In this document: positions 23,887-34,300 of the stretch, piece by piece
How positions within the stretch are numbered: the first letter of the stretch is position 1
How the letters are laid out: each line of letters starts with the position of its first letter
Position numbers and translations under genes: made by a program
The notes under the pieces: model-generated
What the model was told of the DNA's origin: nothing
The model's database searches: none
The model's input: only the letters and a program-made list of their open reading frames with translations
NCBI GenBank assembly: GCA_964425255.1
Contig: CAYRMV010000004.1
Span: 1-59,100 of the forward strand
Direction of reading: 5' to 3'
DNA from: CAYRMV01 sp964425255
Lineage (GTDB): Bacteria > Bacteroidota > Bacteroidia > Flavobacteriales_D > Crocinitomicaceae
Length of the DNA: 59,100 nucleotides

Positions 23887-25425
23887 ATGAAAAAAACTTT
23901 ACTCTCATGCATGTTGTTAGCTGGATTGAGCGCAAATGCTCAGTTAGCTGATGGAAGCATCGCTCCGAATTTCACGTTCACGGATACTGACGGAACAGTA
24001 CACACTTTGTATGATTACCTAGACCAAGGTAAAACGGTTGTTTTAGATGTATCTGCTGCTTGGTGTGGTCCATGTTGGAATTTCCACAATTCTCATGCTT
24101 TAAAAGATTTGTATGAAGCTCATGGTCCAACAGGATTTCCAGATGTACAAGCAAACACAACGAATGACGTAATGGTATTGTTTGTGGAAGGTGAGCAAGA
24201 TAACACACCTGCCCAAATTACAGGAACAAGTGGTTCTGGTGTATTGTCATCACAAGGAGATTGGACAGTTGGAACTACATACCCAATCATTGACTTGCCT
24301 AGCGATGCAGCTGGTAACTCATTTATGACAGGATATGCAATTGGGTATTTCCCAACAGTGTATATGATTTGTCCAAACCGTTTGGTAACTGAAATAGGTG
24401 TTACTCCGAATGGGACAAGTTATTACACGGGTGCTCAAATTTATGCATTAACGGATGAATGTCCTGCTCCAGCATCAGCTGCTGCGGATGTTGCTGCTTT
24501 GGCATATACTGGAGACATCAACAAATGTGATGGAAACTACACACCTAAAGTAAGAATCCAAAACAATGGTACTTCTCCATTAACAAGTGCAACGGTAACA
24601 GTTACTAGTGGTGCTACAACAGTTTCAACAGGAACTTACTCTGGAAACTTAGCTACTTATGGAGTTGCTGAAGTTACTTGTACGCAAATTGCTGGTTACA
24701 CAGGAGGAACTTTGAACATCACTGTAACAACAACAGGAGATGCATCTGCAACAAACAACGTGGTTTCTCAATTGATCGAAACACCAGAGGTGACTGGTTA
24801 TGCTATCACGGTTAAAGTATTTACTGATAACTATCCTGCTGAAACAACATGGGAAATTCGTAACTCTGCAAATGCAGTTGTAGCGAGCGGAGGTCCTTAC
24901 CAAGGAAACGGTAACAGCGCAGGTGGTGCGGATGCATTGCAAACAAAAACACACAATGTTACTTTGCCTTCAGTAAATGATTGTTATAAAATTATCGTGA
25001 AAGATTCATACGGTGATGGTTTTGCTTATGGAACAAACCCTGCTGGTCAATATGGTTTAGAGGTTGTTTCTAATGGTCAATCTATTATCAACTTAGATTT
25101 AGGTGATTTCGGAAACACATTTACTCGTGACGCAGCAATGATCACCGATGAGACTTCAAGCATCATTGAATTGGCAGCAAACAACTTCCAAATCTATCCA
25201 AACCCTGCAACAGACGTTGTTAATGTTTCTTTCGAAGCATTGAATAGTGACTACGTAGTTTCTTTGGTAGATTTGACAGGACGAGTATTGATGTCAAACG
25301 AATACAAAGCGTTGAACGGTGCGCAAGTAATTGAAATGCCAGTTTCTGGATTAGCTAAAGGAAATTACTTAGTGAAAATCACAGCAAACGGAGCTTCGTT
25401 AGTACAACAAGTTGCAATTAAGTAA
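23887..25425 (+). CDS. Secreted thioredoxin-domain protein with type IX sorting domain
   Basis: A 512-residue protein with a signal peptide (MKKTLLSCMLLAGLSANAQ). Residues about 20-195 form a redoxin/TlpA-like domain (GSIAPNFTFTDTDG) with the active-site pair WCGPCW (C60, C63). A Ser/Thr-rich beta domain follows (about 200-300, CARDB-like PKVRIQNNGTSPLTSATVTV), then another beta domain (about 300-400). A type A sorting domain begins near residue 437 (FQIYPNPATD... LVDLTGRVLMSN... GNYLVKITANG... QQVAIK). It should be exported by type IX secretion, placing a thioredoxin fold at the cell surface or outside. It is monocistronic, with a strong terminator. Confidence 0.9.
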   Translation: MKKTLLSCMLLAGLSANAQLADGSIAPNFTFTDTDGTVHTLYDYLDQGKTVVLDVSAAWCGPCWNFHNSHALKDLYEAHGPTGFPDVQANTTNDVMVLFVEGEQDNTPAQITGTSGSGVLSSQGDWTVGTTYPIIDLPSDAAGNSFMTGYAIGYFPTVYMICPNRLVTEIGVTPNGTSYYTGAQIYALTDECPAPASAAADVAALAYTGDINKCDGNYTPKVRIQNNGTSPLTSATVTVTSGATTVSTGTYSGNLATYGVAEVTCTQIAGYTGGTLNITVTTTGDASATNNVVSQLIETPEVTGYAITVKVFTDNYPAETTWEIRNSANAVVASGGPYQGNGNSAGGADALQTKTHNVTLPSVNDCYKIIVKDSYGDGFAYGTNPAGQYGLEVVSNGQSIINLDLGDFGNTFTRDAAMITDETSSIIELAANNFQIYPNPATDVVNVSFEALNSDYVVSLVDLTGRVLMSNEYKALNGAQVIEMPVSGLAKGNYLVKITANGASLVQQVAIK

Positions 25426-25473
25426 ACTTCAAAATAGCAATCGAGCTAAATAAGATTTAGTTAGATACGAATT

Positions 25474-25508
25474 AGCGGTTGAGAACGAAAGTCTCAACCG
25501 CTTTTTTT
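25474..25508 (+). terminator. Intrinsic terminator after the 23887 gene
   Basis: AGCGGTTGAGA (25474-25484) pairs with TCTCAACCGCT (25492-25502): 11 perfect base pairs, 7-nt loop and a T run to 25508. Confidence 0.92.
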
Positions 25509-25510
25509 GT

Positions 25511-25518
25511 TACATTTG
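25511..25518 (+). promoter_or_regulatory. Putative maeB promoter -7 box
   Basis: TACATTTG lies directly after the preceding terminator and 22 nt before the maeB ATG. No -33 box is seen at the usual distance. Confidence 0.45.
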
Positions 25519-25540
25519 TCGGCTTACAAACACACACACA

Positions 25541-27805
25541 ATGGCTAAAATTCGCAAACAAGATGCTTTAGATTACCACGCAACTGGAAAACCAGGAAAA
25601 GTGGAAGTAATACCTACTAAACCATACTCTACTCCACGCGATTTATCTTTGGCATATTCGCCAGGGGTGGCTGAACCGTGCTTGAAAATCGCTGAAAACG
25701 TAGATGATGTTTATAAATACACGGCAAAAGGAAATCTGGTAGCAGTTATATCCAACGGAACGGCAGTTTTAGGTTTGGGAAATATTGGCCCTGAAGCTTC
25801 TAAACCAGTGATGGAAGGAAAAGGTGTTCTCTTCAAAATTTTCGCTGATATCGATGTTTTCGATATCGAAGTTGACGCCAATGACCCCGAATTATTTATA
25901 CAAACAGTAAAAGCAATTGCACCTACATTTGGAGGGATCAATTTAGAAGATATTAAAGCGCCTGAAGCATTTGAAATTGAACGTAGACTAAAAGAAGAAT
26001 TAGATATTCCGATCATGCACGATGATCAGCATGGTACGGCAATTATTTCATCCGCAGCTTTATTAAATGCGTTGGAACTTGCTAATAAAAAAATAGAAGA
26101 AGTTAAAATTGTGGTTTCAGGGGCAGGAGCATCTGCTATGTCTTGTGCCAAATTATACCATACTTTAGGAGCAAAACTGGAGAATATTTTCATGTTTGAT
26201 AGCAAAGGATTGCTTCATAAAGGCCGTCCTGAATTGGATGAAAACAAAAAATTCTTCGGGAGTCACAGTCAAGTTATGACTTTGGAAGAAGCGTTTGTGG
26301 GAGCTGACGTATTCCTAGGTTTATCCAAAGGAAATGTGGTTTCCAAAGAGATGGTTTCAACCATGGCAAATGATCCAATTGTGTTTGCATTGGCAAATCC
26401 AGACCCTGAGATTTCGTACAAAGATGCGATGGGTACTCGTCCAGATATCATCATGGCGACAGGTCGTTCGGATCATCCTAACCAAGTGAACAATGTACTT
26501 GGATTCCCATTCATTTTCCGTGGTGCACTGGATGTTCGGGCAACAACCATCAACGAAGAAATGAAATTGGCAGCTGTGAAAGCGATTGCATCGTTGGCGA
26601 AAGAGACCATTCCAGAAGAGGTAATCGAAGCGTATGGGGATAAAAATATTTCCTTCGGTCGCGAGCAAATTATCCCAAAACCATTGGATACTCGTCTGAT
26701 TTATTACGTAGCGCCTGCAGTTGCGAAAGCGGCTATGGATTCGGGCGTTGCTAAAAATCCGATTACCGATTGGGAAGCGTATGAAATGGAGTTGAAAAAC
26801 CGTTTAGGACTTGATAATAAGTTATTAAGAAACTTAACCATCAAAGCGCAGAGCAATCCGAAACGAGTTGTTTTTGCTGAAGCGGATAACTATAAAATGC
26901 TGAAGGCTGCACAATTTGCTTTTGAAGAAGGTGTTGCATTCCCGATTTTACTCGGAAAAAGAAAGAAAATTGAAGCCATCATTGAAGAATATAGCTTAGA
27001 GATTGGTGAATTTGAAATCGTGGATCCAAAATCAGAAGAGGAAGAAGAAAGAAGAATCAAGTACGGGAAAAGCTTTTTTGAAAAACGCAAGCGCAAAGGA
27101 TTTACTGAGTTTGAATCGATTCAAATTATGCGTGAACGAAATCATTTTGGTGCCATGATGGTGGAATCCGGAGATGCAGATGCAATGATTTCAGGCGTTA
27201 CACGCAATTACCGCGATGTTGTTCGCCCTGCGATTCAAACAATTGGTTTGCAGAAAGACGTGAATGTGGTTGCAGGACTTTATATTTTGATGACCAAACG
27301 CGGCCCCTTATTTTTAGCGGACACAACCATCAATTTGGATCCAACAGCGGAACAAATTGCTGAAATAACAAACAACGTTGCCAAGACAGTTCGCAAATTC
27401 AAAGTGAATCCAAAAATTGCATTGTTGAGTTATTCTAATTTCGGTTCATCGCCAGGAAAAGATCCAGAAAAAATGGCAAAAGCGATTGAAATTTTGCATG
27501 AAAAACATCCTTCTTTAGTTGTTGATGGAGAAGTACAAGCAAATTTTGCTTTGAATAGCGAGTTGATGAACGAAAAATTTTCTTTCTCAACATTGGCAAA
27601 TAAGCAAGTAAATACATTAATTTTCCCGAATCTTTCGTCTGGAAATATTGCTTACAAGCTACTACAAGAAATTACAGAAGGTGATGCGATTGGTCCTGTT
27701 TTGGTAGGATTGAAAAAATCAGTTCACATCGTTCAAATGGGAGCTTCCGTTCGTGAAATTGTCAACATGGTGAAAGTAGCTGTTGTGGACGCTCAAAACA
27801 AGTAA
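25541..27805 (+). CDS. maeB: NADP-dependent malic enzyme with phosphotransacetylase-like domain
   Basis: Oxidatively decarboxylates malate to pyruvate, producing NADPH. It has 754 residues in two parts. The malic enzyme (about 1-425) has SLAYSPGVAEPC, HDDQHGTA, VVSGAGASAMSCAKL (NAD(P) site) and FALANPDPEI. The phosphotransacetylase-like domain (about 430-754) has KRVVFAEADNYKMLKAAQFA, MISGVTRNYRDVVRPA and NLSSGNIAYKLLQ. This is the MaeB architecture, in which the C-terminal domain binds acetyl-CoA as a regulator. It is first in a tight cluster with ruvA (1 nt gap) and sprA (6 nt gap). Confidence 0.97.
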   Translation: MAKIRKQDALDYHATGKPGKVEVIPTKPYSTPRDLSLAYSPGVAEPCLKIAENVDDVYKYTAKGNLVAVISNGTAVLGLGNIGPEASKPVMEGKGVLFKIFADIDVFDIEVDANDPELFIQTVKAIAPTFGGINLEDIKAPEAFEIERRLKEELDIPIMHDDQHGTAIISSAALLNALELANKKIEEVKIVVSGAGASAMSCAKLYHTLGAKLENIFMFDSKGLLHKGRPELDENKKFFGSHSQVMTLEEAFVGADVFLGLSKGNVVSKEMVSTMANDPIVFALANPDPEISYKDAMGTRPDIIMATGRSDHPNQVNNVLGFPFIFRGALDVRATTINEEMKLAAVKAIASLAKETIPEEVIEAYGDKNISFGREQIIPKPLDTRLIYYVAPAVAKAAMDSGVAKNPITDWEAYEMELKNRLGLDNKLLRNLTIKAQSNPKRVVFAEADNYKMLKAAQFAFEEGVAFPILLGKRKKIEAIIEEYSLEIGEFEIVDPKSEEEEERRIKYGKSFFEKRKRKGFTEFESIQIMRERNHFGAMMVESGDADAMISGVTRNYRDVVRPAIQTIGLQKDVNVVAGLYILMTKRGPLFLADTTINLDPTAEQIAEITNNVAKTVRKFKVNPKIALLSYSNFGSSPGKDPEKMAKAIEILHEKHPSLVVDGEVQANFALNSELMNEKFSFSTLANKQVNTLIFPNLSSGNIAYKLLQEITEGDAIGPVLVGLKKSVHIVQMGASVREIVNMVKVAVVDAQNK

Positions 27806-27806
27806 A

Positions 27807-28382
27807 ATGATTACACATTTACGAGGAAAACTAGTTGAAAAAAATCCAACCAATTTGGTTGTCGAATGTGCAGGTATTGGGTATGAAGTGAAAATTTCGC
27901 TTCATACTTTCTCTGCTTTGTCATCGGATGAAGCCGTTTTTGTTTATACACAATTCATCGTTCGGGAAGATGCACAAATTTTGTACGGCTTTGCCACTAA
28001 AGAAGAACGCGAGATGTTCAATCACTTAATCTCGGTTTCAGGCATTGGTCCAAATACAGCAATGATTATGCTTTCATCGATGGTTCCTGAAGAAATCGCT
28101 CATGCTATTCAATCTGATGATGTGCGAACTATTCAAAGCATCAAAGGAATTGGAGCAAAAACAGCACAACGTGTTATTGTCGATTTGAAAGACAAAATGT
28201 TAAAAATGAACTTTTCAGCAGGAAATCTGTTGTCCGCAAGCAATACAAATCGATTTGATGCGTTAACGGCATTGGTATCACTTGGTTTTGATAAAAAATT
28301 GGCCGATAAAGCCCTTGATAAAATCGCTACCAGTGAGCATACCGTAGAACAATTGATTAAAGAAGCACTCAAGATTTTATAA
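27807..28382 (+). CDS. ruvA: Holliday junction helicase subunit RuvA
   Basis: The DNA-binding tetramer that loads RuvB at Holliday junctions. It has 191 residues from the ATG at 27807 (MITHLRGKLVEK), 1 nt after the maeB stop. The upstream in-frame ATG at 27783 lies inside maeB and is rejected. Domain I is an OB-fold (VVECAGIGYEVKIS). Domain II carries two helix-hairpin-helix motifs (LISVSGIGPNTAMIML and IQSIKGIGAKTAQRVIVDLKDK). Domain III, the RuvB-binding helices, ends the protein (DALTALVSLGFDKKLADKAL). ruvB and ruvC are not in the window. Confidence 0.97.
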   Translation: MITHLRGKLVEKNPTNLVVECAGIGYEVKISLHTFSALSSDEAVFVYTQFIVREDAQILYGFATKEEREMFNHLISVSGIGPNTAMIMLSSMVPEEIAHAIQSDDVRTIQSIKGIGAKTAQRVIVDLKDKMLKMNFSAGNLLSASNTNRFDALTALVSLGFDKKLADKALDKIATSEHTVEQLIKEALKIL

Positions 28383-28388
28383 GTTTTG

Positions 28389-31300
28389 ATGAAAAATATA
28401 CGACTTAATATTCAGTGGATTCAAAATTCAGCTTCGGCTGTTTTTCTGTTTTTATTTGCCCTTTCTAGTTATGGTCAAACTCCGCCCGATTCCAATCAGG
28501 TAAATTTGCCATTTCCGATTGAAAACAACATCGATCCAACTCAAACACAAACCCAAAGTTTTGACTTGGGGGATCCTTCGAACGTACAACAAACCATTGT
28601 GTACGATCCAAAAACAGGAAATTACATTTTCAAAGAAACCATCGGAGGTTCGGAATTTAATTACCGAAATCCTTCCATGATGACTTTGGAAGAATACCTC
28701 GAATACGAACGTCAAAAAGCACTACGTGATAACTGGAAAGATCGAATCGATCAACAAACAAAAGAAAATCAAAGTATAGTTCCTCCAATTAAAATCAACA
28801 GCAAAGCCTTCGAAAATTTCTTTGGTTCCGATGAAATTAGCATTCGTCCGCAAGGATCTGTGGAGGTTTCACTAGGGGTTAACTCTTCTCGCTACGACAA
28901 CCCAATTCTTCCTGTTCGTCAACGTCGTGTTACTCGAATGGATTTTCAACAGCAAATCCAGTTGAACCTAGTAGGTCAAATTGGAACAAAAATCAAATTA
29001 AATACGAGTTACAACACCCAAGCTGCGTTCGATTTTGACAACATTACCAAGTTGGGCTACAACGGAAATGAAGATCAAATCATGCAAAAAATCGAATTGG
29101 GAAATGTGAATTTACCGCTTCCAACTTCGTTAATTCAAGGTTCTCAAACCTTATTTGGTGCACGTACTCAGATGAAATTTGGCCGACTAACTGTCGATGC
29201 GATTGCTGCTTCGTCTCGTGGAAAAAGACAAGAAATCAACATCGATGGGAAATCGCAGGTAATGCCCTTCGAACTTACTGCCGACAATTACGAAGCAAAC
29301 CGCCACTATTTCTTAAATTTTTACTTCCGCGATCATTACGATGAAGCGATGTCTGAATTACCAATTCCTCGATCTGAAGTGAACATTACACGGATGGAAG
29401 TTTGGTTGACAAACCGAGTTAATAATACGGAAAACACACGTAACATCGTTGCATTCTCCGATTTAGGGGAAGCAAAAGCTGTCAATTTAGAAGGAAATCC
29501 ATTGATTCAAGCATCAAGTGAAATTCCAGATAATGAATCCAATAATTTGTATCAATGGGCATACAACCAACCCTTGATTCGTGATTTTAACAATGCGGTT
29601 CAAGCGCTTTCGTCTCAAAATGCAACACCAGGTCCTTTTGAACAAGCGATTCACTACGAAAAAGTGGAAAATGCCCGCAAATTGACGGAACAAGAATATA
29701 CCTACAATGCTTTGTTAGGATTTATTTCCTTGAATTTACCACTTAATAATGACGAAGTTTTAGCTGTCGCTTATGAGTATACCTATCGTGGAGAAACCTT
29801 CCAAGTGGGGGAGTTTTCAACGGATGGAATTGAGGGACAAAAAGCACTTTACTTAAAAATGTTGAAACCAACCATCACCCGACCAACCAATAAGGTTTGG
29901 GATTTGATGATGAAAAACGTTTATTCCATTGGCGCCTATCAGTTAGATCAGCAAGGTTTCCGCATGGATATCTTGTACAATAATCCAGAAACAAGTTTAC
30001 CCGTTCCATTTTTCCCTTTTGAGGGGGTCAAAGATGTTCAGTTAGTGACCTTGTTGGAAATGGATAAATTGAACATGAACAATCAGCCTTTTTCGGATGG
30101 ATTGTTTGACTTTGTTCCGATGAGTTTTAACGGTGCTCGATCTCAATCTGGGGGAACAATCAACCCACGAAATGGTCGGGTATATTTTACCACGGTTGAG
30201 CCGTTTGGACAAACGTTAAAAACCAAAATGTTGGATGCTGGTATACCGCAAGCTGTTGTAGATCGCACAGTTTATTCCGAATTGTATGACTCGACTAAAA
30301 CGGCAGCGCAGCAAATTCCATCCAAAAATCGTTTCTTGTTCAAAGGAGAATACAAATCTTCTATTTCGTCTGACATTCCGTTGAATGCATTGAACATTCC
30401 TCAAGGAGCAGTGACTGTTACGGCAGGAGGAATGAAATTGGTGGAAGGACAAGATTTTACGGTTGATTATAATTTAGGTCGCGTTAAAATTTTGAACACA
30501 GGGATTTTAGAGTCCAACACACCGATCAAAATTTCGATTGAAAGTAATTCCGTTTTTGGTTTTCAAGCCAAATCCTTGTTAGGAACTCACTTGAATTACC
30601 GTTTCTCGCCTGATTTTAACTTAGGAGCCACTTGGTTGCGCATGATGGAACGCCCGGTAACCCAAAAAGTGGATATCGGAAGTGAACCGTTTAAAAACAA
30701 CATTGTCGGCTTGGATATTTCCTTCCGAAAAGACCTTCCTTTCTTGACCAAAATGGTTGATTTCCTTCCTGGAATTTCGACCAAAGCACCGTCTTCGATG
30801 TCTTTTACGGGCGAAGGAGCTTACTTGATTCCTGGAACGCCTCGTGCAATTTCGAAAGAAGGAATTTCGTATGTGGATGACTTTGAAGGTAGTCAAACAA
30901 CCATTGATTTACGATCAGCAAATGCATGGAAATTAGCTTCTGTTCCTCAAGGTCAACCAAATTTATTTCCAGAAGCTTCAATAAAAAATATTGGAGCTGG
31001 TTTCAAACGTGCACAACTTGCTTGGTATCAAATTGATCCATTATTTTATCAAGGAAACAATACAACGCCACAGCACATTATCCAAAATCCAGAAATGCTT
31101 TCGGATAGTCGCATGCGTTTGGTTAGTCAAAAAGACATTTTCCCGAATCTACAATTGCAATACGGGAACGTTCCCAACATTCCCATTTTGGATTTGGCGT
31201 ACTATCCAACTGAACGTGGAATGTATAACTACGATACAACCAACACAGTGGATGCGGATGGAAATTTCTTGAATCCGGAAGCACGTTGGGGAGGAATCAT

Positions 31301-34300
31301 GCGGGCATTAGCAACCAATGATTTTGAACAAGCAAACATCGAATACATTCAGTTTTGGATTTTAGATCCATTCAATCAAGATGCGGAAGCAGTGAATCCT
31401 AATTCGCCCCATTCAGGTGGAGATTTGTATTTCAACTTAGGAAATATCTCGGAAGATATCTTACCTGACTCGCGCAAAAGTTTTGAAAATGGTTTACCAA
31501 TTGATCCTGCAAACCAAGATAATGTGGATGAAACTACTTGGGGACGTGTTTCGACACAGCAAATTGTAGTCAATGCATTTGACAATGATCCTGCTACTCG
31601 TGTTAATCAAGATGTTGGTTTAGATGGTTGGTCAAGCAGACAAGAACAAACCTTCTACGAACAGTATTTTAATTGGGTACAAAACAACCCGAACTTGTCA
31701 GCAGCTGCAAAACAACGGATGTTGAGCGATCCATCCAATGACGATTTTAAGTTCTTCCGCGATGATGCCTATGATTTGCAAGAGGCAAATATCTTGACGC
31801 GTTACAAGCGTTACAACGGAATGGAAGGAAACTCCTACACGCAGGAAATGTCTGACACAGCAAATGCGGATGGTTACAACGTTCAAGCAAGTAACATGCC
31901 TGATATCGAAGACATCAACCAGGACAACAATTTATCTGAAACAGAAAGTTATTTTCAGTACCGTGTAAGTCTTCGCCAAGCGGATTTGGTGGAAGGAAAG
32001 AACTTTATCACCAATATTCAAACGTTCCAAAATGGGAACAAAACAGAGCGTTGGATTCAATTCAAAGTTCCCATTGCTCAACCTGAAAAAGCAGTGAACG
32101 GAATTTCCGATTTCCGCTCAATTCGTTTCATGCGTATGTTCATGAAAAACTTTGACGAAGAAGTCGTCCTTCGTTTTGCTCGCTTGGAATTTGTTCGTGG
32201 TGAATGGAGACGTTACTTACAAACATTGACTTCTCCAGGTGAAGCGGTACAAATCGATCCAAACTTGACTTCGTTCAACATTGGTGCGGTAAACGTAGAA
32301 GAAAACGATCAACGTCAACCGATTAAATATGAAGTTCCACCAGGAATCATCCGTGAGGTGGATCCTTCGCAGATTCAACAACGTCAAATGAATGAGCAAT
32401 CATTGACTTTGGAAGTATGTGATTTACAAGATGGAGATGCGCGTGCAGCATACAGAAACGTTCAGTTTGATGTGCGTACGTACAAGAAATTGAAAATGTT
32501 TGTTCACGCGGAAGAAGTAACGCCAAGTAAACCGTTGAACAACGAAGATGTAACTTTATTTATTCGTTTGGGAACCGATTTTACAGACAATTACTACGAA
32601 TATGAAATGCCGTTGTATCTGACTCCTTGGGGAACGACATCAGCGGACGGAATTTGGCCAGAAATCAACAACGTAGAGATTGACTTTGATGATTTATTGA
32701 AAATCAAAAAAGACCGAAATGCGGTAACAGCCGATCCGAACTCAACGCTGACCAATCAAGCGGAATATGTGATGATTGACCCGCGCAACCCAAAACGCTT
32801 GTTGAAAGTGAAAGGAAGTCCTAACTTACAAGGTCTTCGTTCGATTATGATTGGTGTTCGAAATCCACATAAAAACGATAACAATCCTTGGTCCGATGAT
32901 GGATTAGCGAAATGTGTGACGGTTTGGGTAAATGAGTTGCGTTTGACCGATTTCCAAAACGAAGGGGGAGGTGCAGCAGTTGCTCGTTTGCAAGTTCAAG
33001 CCGCTGATTTTGCCAATTTCTCAGTAGCAGGAAATTACAGTGGAATCAACTGGGGATCGGTAGAAAGCCGTGTTCAAGAACGTCAGCGTAACGAACAAAT
33101 GGGCTTTGATTTCAACACAAATATGCAATTGGGTCAGTTCTTAGGCCGCAAAGCAAAAGTATCGGTTCCGTTTTTCTATGGCTATTCTGTTGGTGTAATC
33201 AATCCAGAATACGATCCGTTCAATCCGGACATTCGCTTGGCGGATTACGATCCTGAAACACGCCGTGAACGGGCAAAAGTAGGTCAAGATTTCACGGAAA
33301 GACGTTCGTATAATTTTACCAATGTGAGAAAAGAAGCATCGGCGGGTGCGAAACCTCATTTCTGGAATATATCGAATTTCTCTGCGAATTACGCCTTCAA
33401 TGAAAACTTGCACCGTGATTTCAACATTGAATACGATCGAACTAAAATCTGGCGTGGAGGATTGAATTATAACTATTCTTTCCAAGCCAAAGCGATTGAA
33501 CCATTCAAGAAAGTGAAGTTCATGCAAAAGTCGAATTGGTGGGCAATTATTCGCGATGCAAACTTCTTCTTGACGCCGAAAAACATTTCCATGACGAATG
33601 ATTTGATGCGTAGTTATAACGAACGAAAAGTGCGCAACAACATCACGCCGGGTTACGAATTTAAGCCTGTTTATGTAAAATCGTTTACCTGGAATCGTAC
33701 TTACAATGTGGCTTACGATGTGACCAAGAATTTGAAAGTAAATTTCAATGCCAACAACCGAGCGATTTTTGATGAAGCAGACGGACGAGTTGACCGTAAA
33801 AACGATCCGGATGGATACCGCCAGTTTACGGATTCGATTCGTGCACAAATGGCGACTTTCGGAAAAGCAATCGATTACACGCATGATTACAACATTGCTT
33901 ACAACTTGCCGTTGGATAAAATCCCTGTATTGAATTGGATCAATGCCAATGTGAAATACACAGGAACGTACAATTGGCAACGCGCTCCTTTGGGGCAGTC
34001 GCAATATGGAAATATTATCCAAAATAGCCGTCAGGTGAATATGACGACTCAAATGAATTTTGTGACTTTATATAACAAGGTTCCTTTCTTCAAGAAAATC
34101 AATGAATTGGGGAAACCTTCACGAACTCCTGCTCGAACAGCTGGTGTGACTGATGGAAGTGGAAAAGGAGGAGCCAATGCAGGCAAAGATCCTAAGCCAA
34201 AGGCAGAATTCTTGCCAGACAAACCCTTGGAAGAAATGACGGAAAAAGAACGCAAGAAATTTGAACGCAAGAAAAAACGCTGGGAAAAAAGACAAGAACG

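Noticed and set aside
33141..34052. 303-residue open frame on the minus strand within sprA
   Set aside because: It is antisense to a well-conserved coding region, has no start context and has a composition typical of a shadow frame.
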